This document shows positions 49,075 through 57,201 of a stretch of DNA of 64,000 nt, piece by piece. The translations under genes were made by a program, and so were the position numbers. Position 1 is the first letter of the stretch. Each line of letters begins with the position of its first letter. A model generated the notes under the pieces. It did no database searches. It had not been told where the DNA came from and saw only the letters and a list, made by a program, of their open reading frames with translations. The stretch comes from CAVUFH01 sp963740835 (lineage in GTDB: Bacteria > Actinomycetota > Acidimicrobiia > IMCC26256 > PALSA-610), in the NCBI GenBank assembly GCA_963740835.1, contig CAVUFH010000004.1, forward strand, positions 140,900-204,899. Reading direction: 5' to 3'.

Positions 49075-50276
49075 TTCTCGCCGCCTTCGCCCTCGCGGTC
49101 GCTCGTGCGTTCGGGGAGCTCTTCGGCCTCGTCGATCTGCGTGCGCCAGAACGGGCGCCACCGCCGTCGGGGTTTGCGCGTCCGTTCGGTCGTCAGCTCG
49201 GACTCGACCACCTCGTGCCGCTCGCCCAACGTCGAGATGAAGGCCTGGATGACCGCGGCTGCGGGCAGCGCGAGCAACGCACCGACCGGCCCGAGGATCG
49301 CGGCACCGGCGATCACCGTGCCGAACGCAACCGCGGGATGCAGCTCCAGCGTCTGCGCCGTGACGCGTGGCACGAAGATGTAGTTCTCGACCTGCTGGTA
49401 GACGACAACGAAGATCAACACCGCGATGCCGTCGACCGGATCGTTCAACAGCGCGACGAGCACGGCGAGCGCCCCGGCGAGGTACGTGCCGACCACCGGG
49501 ATGAATTGCGAGATGATCCCGACCCACAGCGCGAGCGCGAGCGCGTAGGGAACGCCGAGGATCGTCAGCGCGATCCAGTGGAACGCAGCCGACAGCACCG
49601 CGAGGATGAAGCGTGAGTAGAGGTAGCTGCCGGTCTTGGCGATCGCAAGCTCCCACGCTTGCAGCACAACGGTCTGGCGCGCCGGTGGCAGCAGCGAGCA
49701 GATCGTGCGGCGGAGTCGCGGGCCGTCGGCGACGAGGTAGAAGGTGAACAGCGCGATCGTGAAGATCTGGAAGATCACGGTGACCGCGGTGAGGCCGGCT
49801 TTCAACGCGTTGCCGGCGAGATTCGACACGAAGTTGCGCGCCGGTCCGTTCGGATCGTTGAGCCGGTCGGCCAGATCGTTGAAGTCGACGTTGGCGTGGA
49901 ACGTGTCGTTGATCCACTTCTCGATGCGGTCGACGTAGTCCGGAGCCTGATCGACGAAGTTGCGGACCTGGTTCACGACCACGGAACCGATCGCGAACAC
50001 GAACACGGCCATGATCAGCAGGATCACGATGAACACCAAGCCCGTTGCCGCGCCGCGCCGCCAACCCCGTTTCGCCAGCGCGTTGACCGCGGGTTCGATC
50101 GCGAACGACAGGAACAGCGACACGAGCAACGCGAGCAGCAGCGTGCGCAGGGCGACGAGCAGCCCTTCGAGGAGATCGACACCGATGAAGCCGAGCCAGA
50201 ACAGCGCAATGGCTTTCGGCACCCACGCCGGCATCCGGTCGCGAGCTGGAGTCGCTTCGGTCGGCGTGTCGTCCAT
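49071..50276 (-). CDS. AI-2E family transporter (PerM/TqsA-like)
   Basis: A 401-aa integral membrane protein of the AI-2E/UPF0118 family with about eight membrane segments. Characteristic stretches are ALLVSLFLSFAIEPAVNALAKRG, PALRRTIC-type cytoplasmic residues, GVPYALALALWVGIISQFIP and NYIFVPRVTAQTLELHPAVA. The family ranges from autoinducer-2 exporters to Na+/H+ antiporters, so substrate is not assigned. A charged C-terminal tail of about 50 residues is Arg- and Glu-rich. ATG at 50276. Confidence 0.87.
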   Translation of the reverse strand: MDDTPTEATPARDRMPAWVPKAIALFWLGFIGVDLLEGLLVALRTLLLALLVSLFLSFAIEPAVNALAKRGWRRGAATGLVFIVILLIMAVFVFAIGSVVVNQVRNFVDQAPDYVDRIEKWINDTFHANVDFNDLADRLNDPNGPARNFVSNLAGNALKAGLTAVTVIFQIFTIALFTFYLVADGPRLRRTICSLLPPARQTVVLQAWELAIAKTGSYLYSRFILAVLSAAFHWIALTILGVPYALALALWVGIISQFIPVVGTYLAGALAVLVALLNDPVDGIAVLIFVVVYQQVENYIFVPRVTAQTLELHPAVAFGTVIAGAAILGPVGALLALPAAAVIQAFISTLGERHEVVESELTTERTRKPRRRWRPFWRTQIDEAEELPERTSDREGEGGEN

Positions 50277-50347
50277 CGGCGGGTTGAGCGTACGGCCGCG
50301 TGCGCCGTTCCTCGCGGACCTCGACCGAACTCGTACACTTCCCGGCC

Positions 50348-50743
50348 ATGGGTCAGCCGATCACTGTGTCCGTTCGCGCCGGCGGGCGCCCCGAAGTGCG
50401 CTTCTTCGACGCCAACCGGTCGCTCACCGGGATGGAGATCGAGACGTATGTTCGGGGTGAGGATGTCCGGGGTGAGGATATCCGGGGCGCGGGTGAAGGG
50501 GAGCCGCGGCCGGACGGCCAGCGGCCGCCGGACGTGCTGGCCCGGCGCCTGTTCGATCTCGGCGCCCAGCGGGTCACGATCTACTCGAACGTGGTGACGG
50601 TGGAGGCGCCCGCCGCGGCGTGGGCCGAACTCGAGGCCAAGGTCGTGCACACGATCGAGCACCTGTTCGAGTACTACGGCGACGATGCGGGCTGGTCCTT
50701 CGAAGCCCGCGGCCTCGAGTACAAGCCCTCGCCGGTCCAGTAG
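50348..50743 (+). CDS. Nfu/NifU N-terminal-domain-like small protein
   Basis: A 131-aa protein from ATG 50348. The middle and end fit the Nfu_N pattern: PDVLARRLFDLGAQRVTIYS followed by NVVTVEAP and a closing YYGDDAGW. No CxxC iron-sulfur scaffold motif is present. An insertion of charged repeats, VRGEDVRGEDIRG, is encoded by two 15-bp direct repeats (50453-50467 and 50468-50482). The role is unknown, perhaps an accessory in Fe-S protein assembly. It ends just before the LexA box of imuA. Confidence 0.65.
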   Translation: MGQPITVSVRAGGRPEVRFFDANRSLTGMEIETYVRGEDVRGEDIRGAGEGEPRPDGQRPPDVLARRLFDLGAQRVTIYSNVVTVEAPAAAWAELEAKVVHTIEHLFEYYGDDAGWSFEARGLEYKPSPVQ

Positions 50744-50766
50744 CTCCAGCAGTCCGGTTGCCATAC

Positions 50767-50780
50767 CGAACACATGTTCG
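50767..50780. promoter_or_regulatory. LexA (SOS) box upstream of imuA-imuB
   Basis: CGAACACATGTTCG is a perfect match to the actinobacterial/Gram-positive SOS box, CGAAC-N4-GTTCG. It lies 14 bp before the imuA GTG, so LexA bound here would block transcription initiation. The identical 14-mer precedes dnaE2 at 57080-57093. Confidence 0.95.
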
Positions 50781-50793
50781 GTACGGTCGGGGG

Positions 50794-51440
50794 GTGACGG
50801 CGGCACTTCCGGTTCGGAGTGAGGGCGCGCGGGCCCGGTTGGTAGAGGTCGCGGGGCAAGTCCGGCCGTTCGTCGCGGCAGGGGATCGGCTGCTCGCGGT
50901 CGACGGTGCGCTCGGGGCGCGGTTGCCGGGCGGCGGGGTGCGACGTGGCGCGACGGTCGCGGTCGACGGTGTGCTCGGCGCCGGAGTCACGTCGGTGACG
51001 CTGGCGCTCGTGGCGGCGGCCACCGCGGCGGGGGAGTGGGCCGCGATCATCGACCCCTACGGCACGTTGGGTGCGCGTGCCGCGCAAGCCGCGGGGGTGG
51101 AGCTCGAACGGTGCGCGGTGATCCGGCGCGGCCCGGCCGATCGCTGGAGCACGGTGGTCGCGGCGTTGCTCGACGGCGTTGCGCTGGTGGCAGCCACCGT
51201 TCCGCCGCGGTTGCGCGTCGGCGACGCGCGCCGGCTCGTCGCCCGCGCGCGGAGCGCGCGTCCGTTCTCGTCGCGGTCGGGCCATGGCCGGTCGAAGCGG
51301 CGGTGCGGGTGTACGCCGAAGGTGGCCAATGGTGCGGTGTCGACGCCGGGAGCGGCCGCCTCGACACCCGCGATCTCCATGTGCGTGTGGAAGCGAAAGG
51401 CGCACCGGCGCGGGGGCAGCTCGGCGCGCTCGCGGGCTAG
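50794..51440 (+). CDS. imuA: ImuA-type mutasome protein, frameshifted near the 3' end
   Basis: A RecA-like accessory protein of the ImuA/ImuB/DnaE2 translesion system. From GTG 50794 it reads GDRLLAVDGALGARLPGGGV, then TVAVDGVLGAGVTSVTLALV and AAIIDPYGTLGARAAQAAGV, matching actinobacterial ImuA'. At about 51252 homology moves frame (CGCGGAGCGCG) into SVLVAVGPWPVEAAVRVYAE, ending at TAG 51440. The Walker A motif is degenerate, as usual for this group. A LexA box lies just upstream and imuB overlaps its stop, so the pair is SOS-induced. Confidence 0.82.
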
Positions 51441-51442
51441 TG

Positions 51443-53148
51443 ATGAACGGGCCGCAGACCACCCGCACGTCGTCGCAGACCACCCGAACCTGCTGTGTCT
51501 GGTGTCCCGACTGGCCGGTGGTCGCGGTGCGCCGTCGCGATCCTTTGCTGCACGCGGTTCCAGTCGTCGTCCGCGAGCGCGTCGGGAGCCGTGACCTCGT
51601 GCGCGCCGCGTCCGCGGACGCGCGTGAGAACGGTGTCACGCGCGGCATGCGCCGCCGCGAAGCCGAAGCCCGGTGCCCGAACGTCGAAGTGGTCGACGCC
51701 GACCTCGCGCTCGAAGCCCGCACGTTCGAGCTCGTCGCGCGCGGGTCGAGACCGTCACCCCGCGCGTCGTGCTCGATCGTCCCGGCCGCTGCAGCTTCCC
51801 CACGCGCGGTCCGTCGCGCTACTTCGGAGGCGACACCCAGCTGGCCGAACGCCTCCACGCGGTCATCGTGGCGGCACTCGACGACGACGCCGACGTGCGC
51901 ATCGGTGTCGCCGACGGCGAGTTCACCGCCGGCCTCGCGGCGCGCGGCGCGCGCGCAACGAGGAACCGCTGGTGATCGAGCCCGGCGCGTCCGCCGCGTT
52001 CCTCGCGCCGTGGCCGGTCGCGGTGTTCGAGGACGAGGAACATCGCGTCTCTGCTCGTCCGGCTCGGGTTGCACAGCCTCGGCGATGTTGCCGCGCTGCC
52101 CCCCGACGCGGTGCTCGCCCGCTTCGGCGTGGAAGGCCGCGTGTTCCACGACCTCGCCCGCGGCCGGGACCCGGGGCCACCCGTGCTCGTCGCGCCGCCG
52201 CCCGATCTGGTCGAGCAGGTCGAGCTGGACCCGCCCGCGTCGCGTGTGGACGTCGCCGCGTTCGCGGCCAAAGGCCTCGCCGATCGTCTGCTCGACCGGC
52301 TCGACGAACGCGGCCTTGCGTGCACGCGCGTCGTGATCGAAGCGGAGACCGAGCACGGTGAACGGTTGGCGCGCTGCTGGCGGCACGAAGGCGCGTTGTC
52401 ACCCGCCACCCTCGCCGAACGGGTGCGCTGGCAGCTCGATGGTTGGCTCACGCAGGCCCAGCCCGATGTGCGCGCGGTCGAAGGTGACGTGCGCGCCGAA
52501 CAAGATCTCGCCGCATTCGCCGACGCCGGGCTCGACTCCACCACCGGCGCACTGGTGCTCGTGCGGCTCATCCCCGACGAAGTCGTCCCCGCGCACGGCC
52601 GCCAGCTCGGGTTCTGGGGTGGCGACCAGGCCGCGCACGACCGCGCCGACCGCGCGCTCGCCCGCGTGCAGGGGATGCTCGGCTACGACGCGGTCACGAC
52701 CGCCGTCGCGCAAGGCGGCCGCACTCCCGCCGAGCAGGTGCGCTGGGTGCCGTGGGGCGAACCGCGCACCTCCGAGCACCACTTCGAGGGCAACGAGACC
52801 CCCGGCTGGCCCGGCGCGGTGCCGCCGCCGTACCCGGCGCGCGTCTTCACACCCCCGCTTCCCGCCGCGCTCCTCGACCGCGGCGGCCGCGCCGTCGTCG
52901 TCACCGCGCGCGGCGACCACTCCGCTGCGCCCGCGCGCCTCGAGTGCAGCCAGCTCCCCGGCGGTGGCGGCGCGGTGCAATCGTGGATCGGTCCGTGGGC
53001 CCACGACCTGCGCTGGTGGGACCCACCCGCGCGCCGCCGCCGCGTGCTCTGGCAACTCGTCGTCGACGGCGGCGAAGCGGCCGGCACTGTCGCCTGCCTC
53101 GTCGCCGTCGAAGCCGGCCGCGCGGGTGTCGAAGCGATCTACGACTGA
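51443..53148 (+). CDS. imuB: ImuB, Y-family polymerase homologue of the mutasome, frame broken three times
   Basis: About 568 codons of homology spread over three frames. Segments in order: CCVWCPDWPVVAVRRRDP and SADARENGVTRGMRRREAEA (to about 51742); ETVTPRVVLDRPGRCSFPTR with SRYFGGDTQLAERLH (to about 51955); NEEPLVIEPGASAAFLAPWP (to about 52040); then VRLGLHSLGDVAALPPDAVL and a long C-terminal region to 53148. Each switch is in a GC repeat or run. ImuB lacks polymerase catalytic acids and acts as the hub linking DnaE2, ImuA and the beta clamp. Starts at ATG 51443 or GTG 51440, overlapping the imuA stop. Confidence 0.85.
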
Positions 53149-53171
53149 CCGCACTTCGTAACCTTGGATCG

Positions 53172-53460
53172 ATGCAGTTCAGCCCGGAGTTGCGCGACGG
53201 AGTGGCCTCGGGCCGCATCACGTTGTCGTTCCGGCTCTGGCAGCGCCCGAAGGTCAAGGTTGGCGGTCAATACGCAGCGGGCGCGGTACGCATCGAGATC
53301 GATTCGATCGAGATGGTTCCGTTCTCCAGCGTGACACGCGGCAGACGTGCGTCGATCGGGCGAGAAGGATCGCGAATCGCTGCGTCAGCGCGCCGCGCAC
53401 GCGGGCCCGATCGACGACGACACGCTCGTGTACCGCATCGAGTTCCACGTCGTGCCGTAG
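53172..53460 (+). CDS. ASCH-domain-like small protein, frameshifted
   Basis: About 96 codons. The first part from ATG 53172 reads GRITLSFRLWQRPKVKVGGQ and ends a strand with IEIDSIEMVPFSSV. At about 53335-53345 the frame shifts to DVRRSGEKDRESLRQRAAHA and then GPIDDDTLVYRIEFHVV before TAG 53460. The combined sequence has the ASCH/PUA-like pattern of RNA-binding or RNA-modifying proteins. Expected length is normal if the frame is restored. It follows imuB by 23 bp. Confidence 0.72.
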
Positions 53461-53521
53461 GTGCTCACGAATACGGGTGGGCAGCTATGAGCGCGCAACG
53501 GTCTTCGAGTAGAACGACATC

Positions 53522-54043
53522 GTGGCCTCAGCTGCTCGCCTGTTGCGACAGCAATGGGAGCGTTCGTGCGAGCGACTCCTGCGTCGCCTCGATGGTCTGA
53601 CGGACGACGAGTATCGCTGGGAGCCGGTCGCGAACTGCTGGAATGTTCGCCCCGATCCGCGTTCTCCGAGCGGCTGGACGGTTGATTATCCCGACGTTCG
53701 TCTCGACCCGCCGCCCTTCACCACGATCGCGTGGCGGCTCCTCCACATCGCCGACGGGAACACGATCTACTGGGAGCATTACTTCGGACCGAAGCTCCGC
53801 AACTTCTGGGATCTTGTTCCGCATGGCGACGCAGGCGGTGCAATCGACTACCTGGTCGAGAGCCAACGTCCGGTTACCGAGACGCTACGACAGTTCGACG
53901 ACGTCGCGTTGGACGAGATGCGAACGACACACTTCGGGGTCGACTGGCCCGCTCGTCGGGTGTTCGCAGTTCTCATCGATGAGCAGGTGCACCACGGCGC
54001 CGAGGTCGCGCTCCTGCGCGATCTCTATCGCAACCGTACGTAA
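53522..54043 (+). CDS. DinB-superfamily protein
   Basis: A 173-aa four-helix-bundle protein from GTG 53522. Metal-ligand histidines of the DinB/YfiT fold are visible in AWRLLHIADG and DEQVHHGAEVALLRDL; a Trp-rich segment (WNVRPD, WTVDYPDV) is typical of the DUF664 subgroup. The family includes thiol-dependent transferases such as mycothiol-dependent enzymes. Its position after the SOS-boxed imuAB genes is suggestive, but it has its own gap and no LexA box. Substrate unknown. Confidence 0.82.
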   Translation: MASAARLLRQQWERSCERLLRRLDGLTDDEYRWEPVANCWNVRPDPRSPSGWTVDYPDVRLDPPPFTTIAWRLLHIADGNTIYWEHYFGPKLRNFWDLVPHGDAGGAIDYLVESQRPVTETLRQFDDVALDEMRTTHFGVDWPARRVFAVLIDEQVHHGAEVALLRDLYRNRT

Positions 54044-54136
54044 CCGTGCACGCAGCCGCACGACGGCGTTCTCTTACCCTCGCCGCCGGGGCGCTCTGCG
54101 CTTGCAGGTCGCTCTCGTCGAGGCGACCCTTTGGTC

Positions 54137-54655
54137 GTGGCGACGTGGGGCGAGATGAAGGAATCGGCTCCGGATATCGCACAGGTGGCCGCGCGATTGT
54201 GGCCCGGCGTCGTCGCGCTCGACGCGGGTGAGCATCCACTCGCGACCCGACCATGTTTCAGCGTGGCCTATCTCGCGACGGTTCGCGCAGATGGCAGTCC
54301 CCGTCTCCATCCGTTCTGCCCGATACTCGCGACCGGGAAGCTGTTCGCCGCGATTCCTGCGTCGTCGCCCAAGGGGCGGGACCTTCGGCGCGAGCCGAGA
54401 TGCGTCATCCATGCCATGCCCGGTCCCGATGACGACGAACTCTGTGTTCGCGCTCGTGCGCTCGAGATCAACGACGCGACAACCCGCGAAGGTGTGTTGG
54501 CGGTCGTCACCCGCAGCCGCGTCGGCGGCATGATCGAGTCTGTGAGTCACGATCCGATCTTCGAGTTCGACATCGTGCGCGTCGATGTCGCTCGGTGGGT
54601 GCACATCGGGCAGCCGGACACCTACGCGCGGCGGACGCGCTGGCCTGCCGAGTAG
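54137..54655 (+). CDS. Pyridoxamine 5'-phosphate oxidase-family (FMN-binding split barrel) protein
   Basis: A protein of about 172 aa. The split-barrel pattern is seen in ATRPCFSVAYLATVRADGSP followed by RLHPFCPIL, then SSPKGRDLRREPRCVIHAMP and a closing WVHIGQPD. In Actinobacteria these bind FMN or F420 and act as oxidoreductases; an F420 gene (cofC) is present elsewhere in the window. The start may be TTG 54131, GTG 54137 or ATG 54155. The neighbouring gene at 54740 carries a related domain. Confidence 0.8.
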   Translation: MATWGEMKESAPDIAQVAARLWPGVVALDAGEHPLATRPCFSVAYLATVRADGSPRLHPFCPILATGKLFAAIPASSPKGRDLRREPRCVIHAMPGPDDDELCVRARALEINDATTREGVLAVVTRSRVGGMIESVSHDPIFEFDIVRVDVARWVHIGQPDTYARRTRWPAE

Positions 54656-54739
54656 CGCAAGGCCGATCTGCGCTCGACTCGGTAGGCCGCCGCCTCGCGC
54701 GGGTTGCCTGCGCGAGCGGCGAGCGCGACAGTCGGAGCA

Positions 54740-55606
54740 ATGGAGCTCTCGGAGGACATGCAACGCGTCGTGCTCGAGCAATCGCTCGGATTCGTCGCCA
54801 CGGTGACGCCAGACGGAACACCGAATCTCTCACCCAAGGGCACGACGACGGTGTTCGACGCGCAGCATCTGATGTTCGCCGACGTCTCGTCGCCGGGAAC
54901 GGTGGCGAACCTCGCGACCATTCCCGAAGTGGAAGTCAACGTGGTCGATCCGATCGTGCGCAAGGGTTACCGCTTCAAGGGAACCGCGACTGTGCACACG
55001 AACGGCGAGATGTTCGAACGTGGGCTCGCGGTGCTTCGCGAACGAGGATCGACAACCGCGCGCGAGCGGATACGTTCGATTGTCGTCATCGCGGTCACGG
55101 ATGCGGCGCCGCTGTACTCGCCTGCGTACGACACCGGCGCCGACGAGGAGTCGCTCGCGGCACGTTGGCTTCGCCATCATGCCGGACTGCATCCGCACGC
55201 GGGCCGCGTCACCGGTTCATCGGTCGCGCCGGTCCTGGGCTGTCGACAGGTCATGGTGTTGGCCGAGTGGTTCCGCGACGTTCTCGGCTTCGATCTCGAC
55301 CCGGCGCGGGTCTTCGCGGCTGACCCTCGCGAGGGGGCGTCGTATGCGATCGTCGACCGCGACGGGATCGAGGTGCACCTCCAACTCCGGAGTGTCGCGG
55401 GACCGCACGTTTCCACCGATCCGAATTCGTACGAGTTCTACGCGCGCGTGCCCGACGCGGACGCACTGCACGCGGAGCTCGTCGGGCGTGGTGCGAAGAT
55501 CGTCCAGCCGCTCGAGGACCAGCCGTACGCGATGCGAGACTTCAGCGTCGAGAGTCCGGAAGGGCACCGAGTGATGTTCGGCGCCCCGGTGGGTGGGCCC
55601 GGCTAG
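54740..55606 (+). CDS. PPOX-family flavin-binding domain fused to a glyoxalase/bleomycin-resistance (VOC) domain
   Basis: A 288-aa two-domain protein from ATG 54740. Residues 1-140 are a pyridoxamine-oxidase-like split barrel (SLGFVATVTPDGTPNLSPKG, then VNVVDPIVRKGYRFKGTA). Residues 155-288 are a VOC domain (LAEWFRDVLGFDLDPARVF, GIEVHLQLRS, MRDFSVESPEGHRVMFG with the metal-binding Glu/His positions). The frame is continuous through the linker RVTGSSVAPVLG. The combination suggests a redox or detoxification enzyme acting on a small molecule. Its stop overlaps the convergent FAD oxidoreductase by four bases. Confidence 0.8.
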   Translation: MELSEDMQRVVLEQSLGFVATVTPDGTPNLSPKGTTTVFDAQHLMFADVSSPGTVANLATIPEVEVNVVDPIVRKGYRFKGTATVHTNGEMFERGLAVLRERGSTTARERIRSIVVIAVTDAAPLYSPAYDTGADEESLAARWLRHHAGLHPHAGRVTGSSVAPVLGCRQVMVLAEWFRDVLGFDLDPARVFAADPREGASYAIVDRDGIEVHLQLRSVAGPHVSTDPNSYEFYARVPDADALHAELVGRGAKIVQPLEDQPYAMRDFSVESPEGHRVMFGAPVGGPG

Positions 55607-57006
55607 TTCGAGGCCCCGGCGCTCGGCGGGATGTTCTGGTTGATGCGGAACAGGTTCGTGGGGTCCCACTCGTCCTTGAGTGCCTGCAATCGCGCGAACT
55701 TCTCGGGGCCGAACGCGGCTTCGACACGCACGGAGCCTTCGTCGCCGAGAAAGTTGAGGTAAGCGCGGCCGGTGCTCCATGGCTTCATCGCGCCGCTGAA
55801 CTCACGCGTGTAGGCGATGTTCTTCTCGGTGTCGGCCGGGTCGGGCCACATCGAGAGGTAGTGGATGTTCCACGCCGCGTTGCGCTGCCCGAACGCGGTC
55901 GCTTCCTCGTCGACGCGAGCGATCGCGCCGCCGCCGGGAACGAGGATGATCTGCGTCAGCGGGGAGACCGGCAAGGTGGCGCGCTCGGCGATGACGTCGA
56001 TGGCCTTGTCGGGCAAGTCCTCGTAGAAGTCGGCGGTCCAGTAGTTCTGCATGCCCTTCGGAGCCGCGGCATCGAGCAGCTGCTGCACCGCCACGTACGG
56101 CATCGGTCCGACCAGGTCGATGCCGGGGGGACCGAACTCGCGGAGCGCCTTCAGCGCGATCTCACCCTCGTTGATGGGACCGGCGTAGCAGCACACGATG
56201 CCGATGACGGGTTGTCCGCGCACGGGTTCGGGGACGAACTCCTCCGGCGGGGCAGTGATGAACGCGAGCCCGCTCCCGACTTCGTCCGGCGCGTCACGCA
56301 TGAAGTCTCGGTAGAACGGCAGCAGTTCTGATGCGGCGGCTGCGGGGTGCATCAGCATGCCGCCGAGCACGATCGGGCCGAGCGGGTGCACGCGCAGGTC
56401 GAAGCGGGTGACGATGCCGAAGTTCCCGCCGCCGCCACGCAAGCCCCAGAACAGCTCCGCGTTCTCGTCCTCGGATGCGGTGACGATGCGTCCGTCGGCG
56501 GTGACGACCTCGGCCGCGATGAGGTTGTCGCACACGAACCCGAACTTGCGCTCGAGCCAACCGCTGCCGCTCCCGAGCGCGAGGCCGGCGATGCCGGTCG
56601 TGGACACGCGGCCGCCGGTGACGGCGAGGCCGTGCGCCTGCGTCGCGGCGTCGAACTCGCTCCACGTGGCACCGCCGCCGGCGCGCGCGACGCGTTGATC
56701 AGGATCGACGTCGATCTGCTTCATGCCGCGCAGGTCGACGGTGATGCCGGCGTCGCACACCGCGGCGCCGGTGACACCGTGACCGCCGCCGTAGACCGAG
56801 ATCGGGAGGTGCTGCTGACGCGCGAGGTTCACGGCCGCGACGACGTCGTTCGCATTGCGGCAGCGCGCGATCAACGCGGGCTTGCGGTCGATCATGCCGT
56901 TGAAGACCTGGCGGGCTTCGTCGTACTCCGCATCGCCCGGACGGATCAGCTGACCCCCAAACCCGGCCAGCTCGAATCCGGACAGTTCGAACCGTGCCGC
57001 CGCCAT
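55603..57006 (-). CDS. FAD-binding oxidoreductase of the BBE (berberine bridge enzyme-like) family
   Basis: A 467-aa PCMH-type flavoprotein. The FAD region is ISVYGGGHGVTGAAVCDAGI, with the His that carries 8-alpha-histidyl FAD in relatives. VTGGRVSTTGIAGLALGSGS follows; the usual cysteine for bicovalent attachment is not obvious. The C-terminal BBE motif is WDPTNLFRINQNIPP. Substrates in the family include sugars and plant-type alkaloids; none can be assigned. ATG at 57006 is preferred over 57057 since the upstream residues are not conserved. Divergent from dnaE2. Confidence 0.9.
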   Translation of the reverse strand: MAAARFELSGFELAGFGGQLIRPGDAEYDEARQVFNGMIDRKPALIARCRNANDVVAAVNLARQQHLPISVYGGGHGVTGAAVCDAGITVDLRGMKQIDVDPDQRVARAGGGATWSEFDAATQAHGLAVTGGRVSTTGIAGLALGSGSGWLERKFGFVCDNLIAAEVVTADGRIVTASEDENAELFWGLRGGGGNFGIVTRFDLRVHPLGPIVLGGMLMHPAAAASELLPFYRDFMRDAPDEVGSGLAFITAPPEEFVPEPVRGQPVIGIVCCYAGPINEGEIALKALREFGPPGIDLVGPMPYVAVQQLLDAAAPKGMQNYWTADFYEDLPDKAIDVIAERATLPVSPLTQIILVPGGGAIARVDEEATAFGQRNAAWNIHYLSMWPDPADTEKNIAYTREFSGAMKPWSTGRAYLNFLGDEGSVRVEAAFGPEKFARLQALKDEWDPTNLFRINQNIPPSAGASN

Positions 57007-57079
57007 GAAGCTCCCCGCGATCGCCCGTTGGTGGAGCCAGGTTCGCACGGCCGTCAAGGTTCATCGACGCGTGGACATG

Positions 57080-57093
57080 CGAACACATGTTCG
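57080..57093. promoter_or_regulatory. LexA (SOS) box upstream of dnaE2
   Basis: CGAACACATGTTCG, identical to the imuA box, lies 109 bp before the dnaE2 ATG and 74 bp before the divergent FAD oxidoreductase start. Orientation cannot be told from the palindrome; dnaE2 is the known SOS target. Confidence 0.93.
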
Positions 57094-57125
57094 CTACCGT
57101 GACGCTCCCCGGCGGAGAGAGGGCT

Positions 57126-57157
57126 GAGAGGGTGGCTGCGCCGGCAGAACCCCTCTC
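57126..57157 (+). other. Hairpin in the dnaE2 5' leader
   Basis: GAGAGGG (57126-57132) pairs with CCCTCTC (57151-57157) around an 18-base loop, within the dnaE2 untranslated leader. No T-run follows. Purpose unknown. Confidence 0.5.
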
Positions 57158-57201
57158 GCCGTGGCCGATCGTGATCGCCAAGCGGGTGGGAGGAGCAAGG
57201 C

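Noticed and set aside
57118..57195. TPP riboswitch-like fragments (CTGAGAGGG, ACCC, TGATC, GCCAAGCG, GGGAG) in the dnaE2 leader
   Set aside because: The order is suggestive, but the GGGGT strand of P2 and a proper P3 stem are missing. The CTGAGAGGG instead folds into a simple hairpin with CCCTCTC, and thiamine control of dnaE2 makes little sense. A covariance search with the TPP model would settle it.
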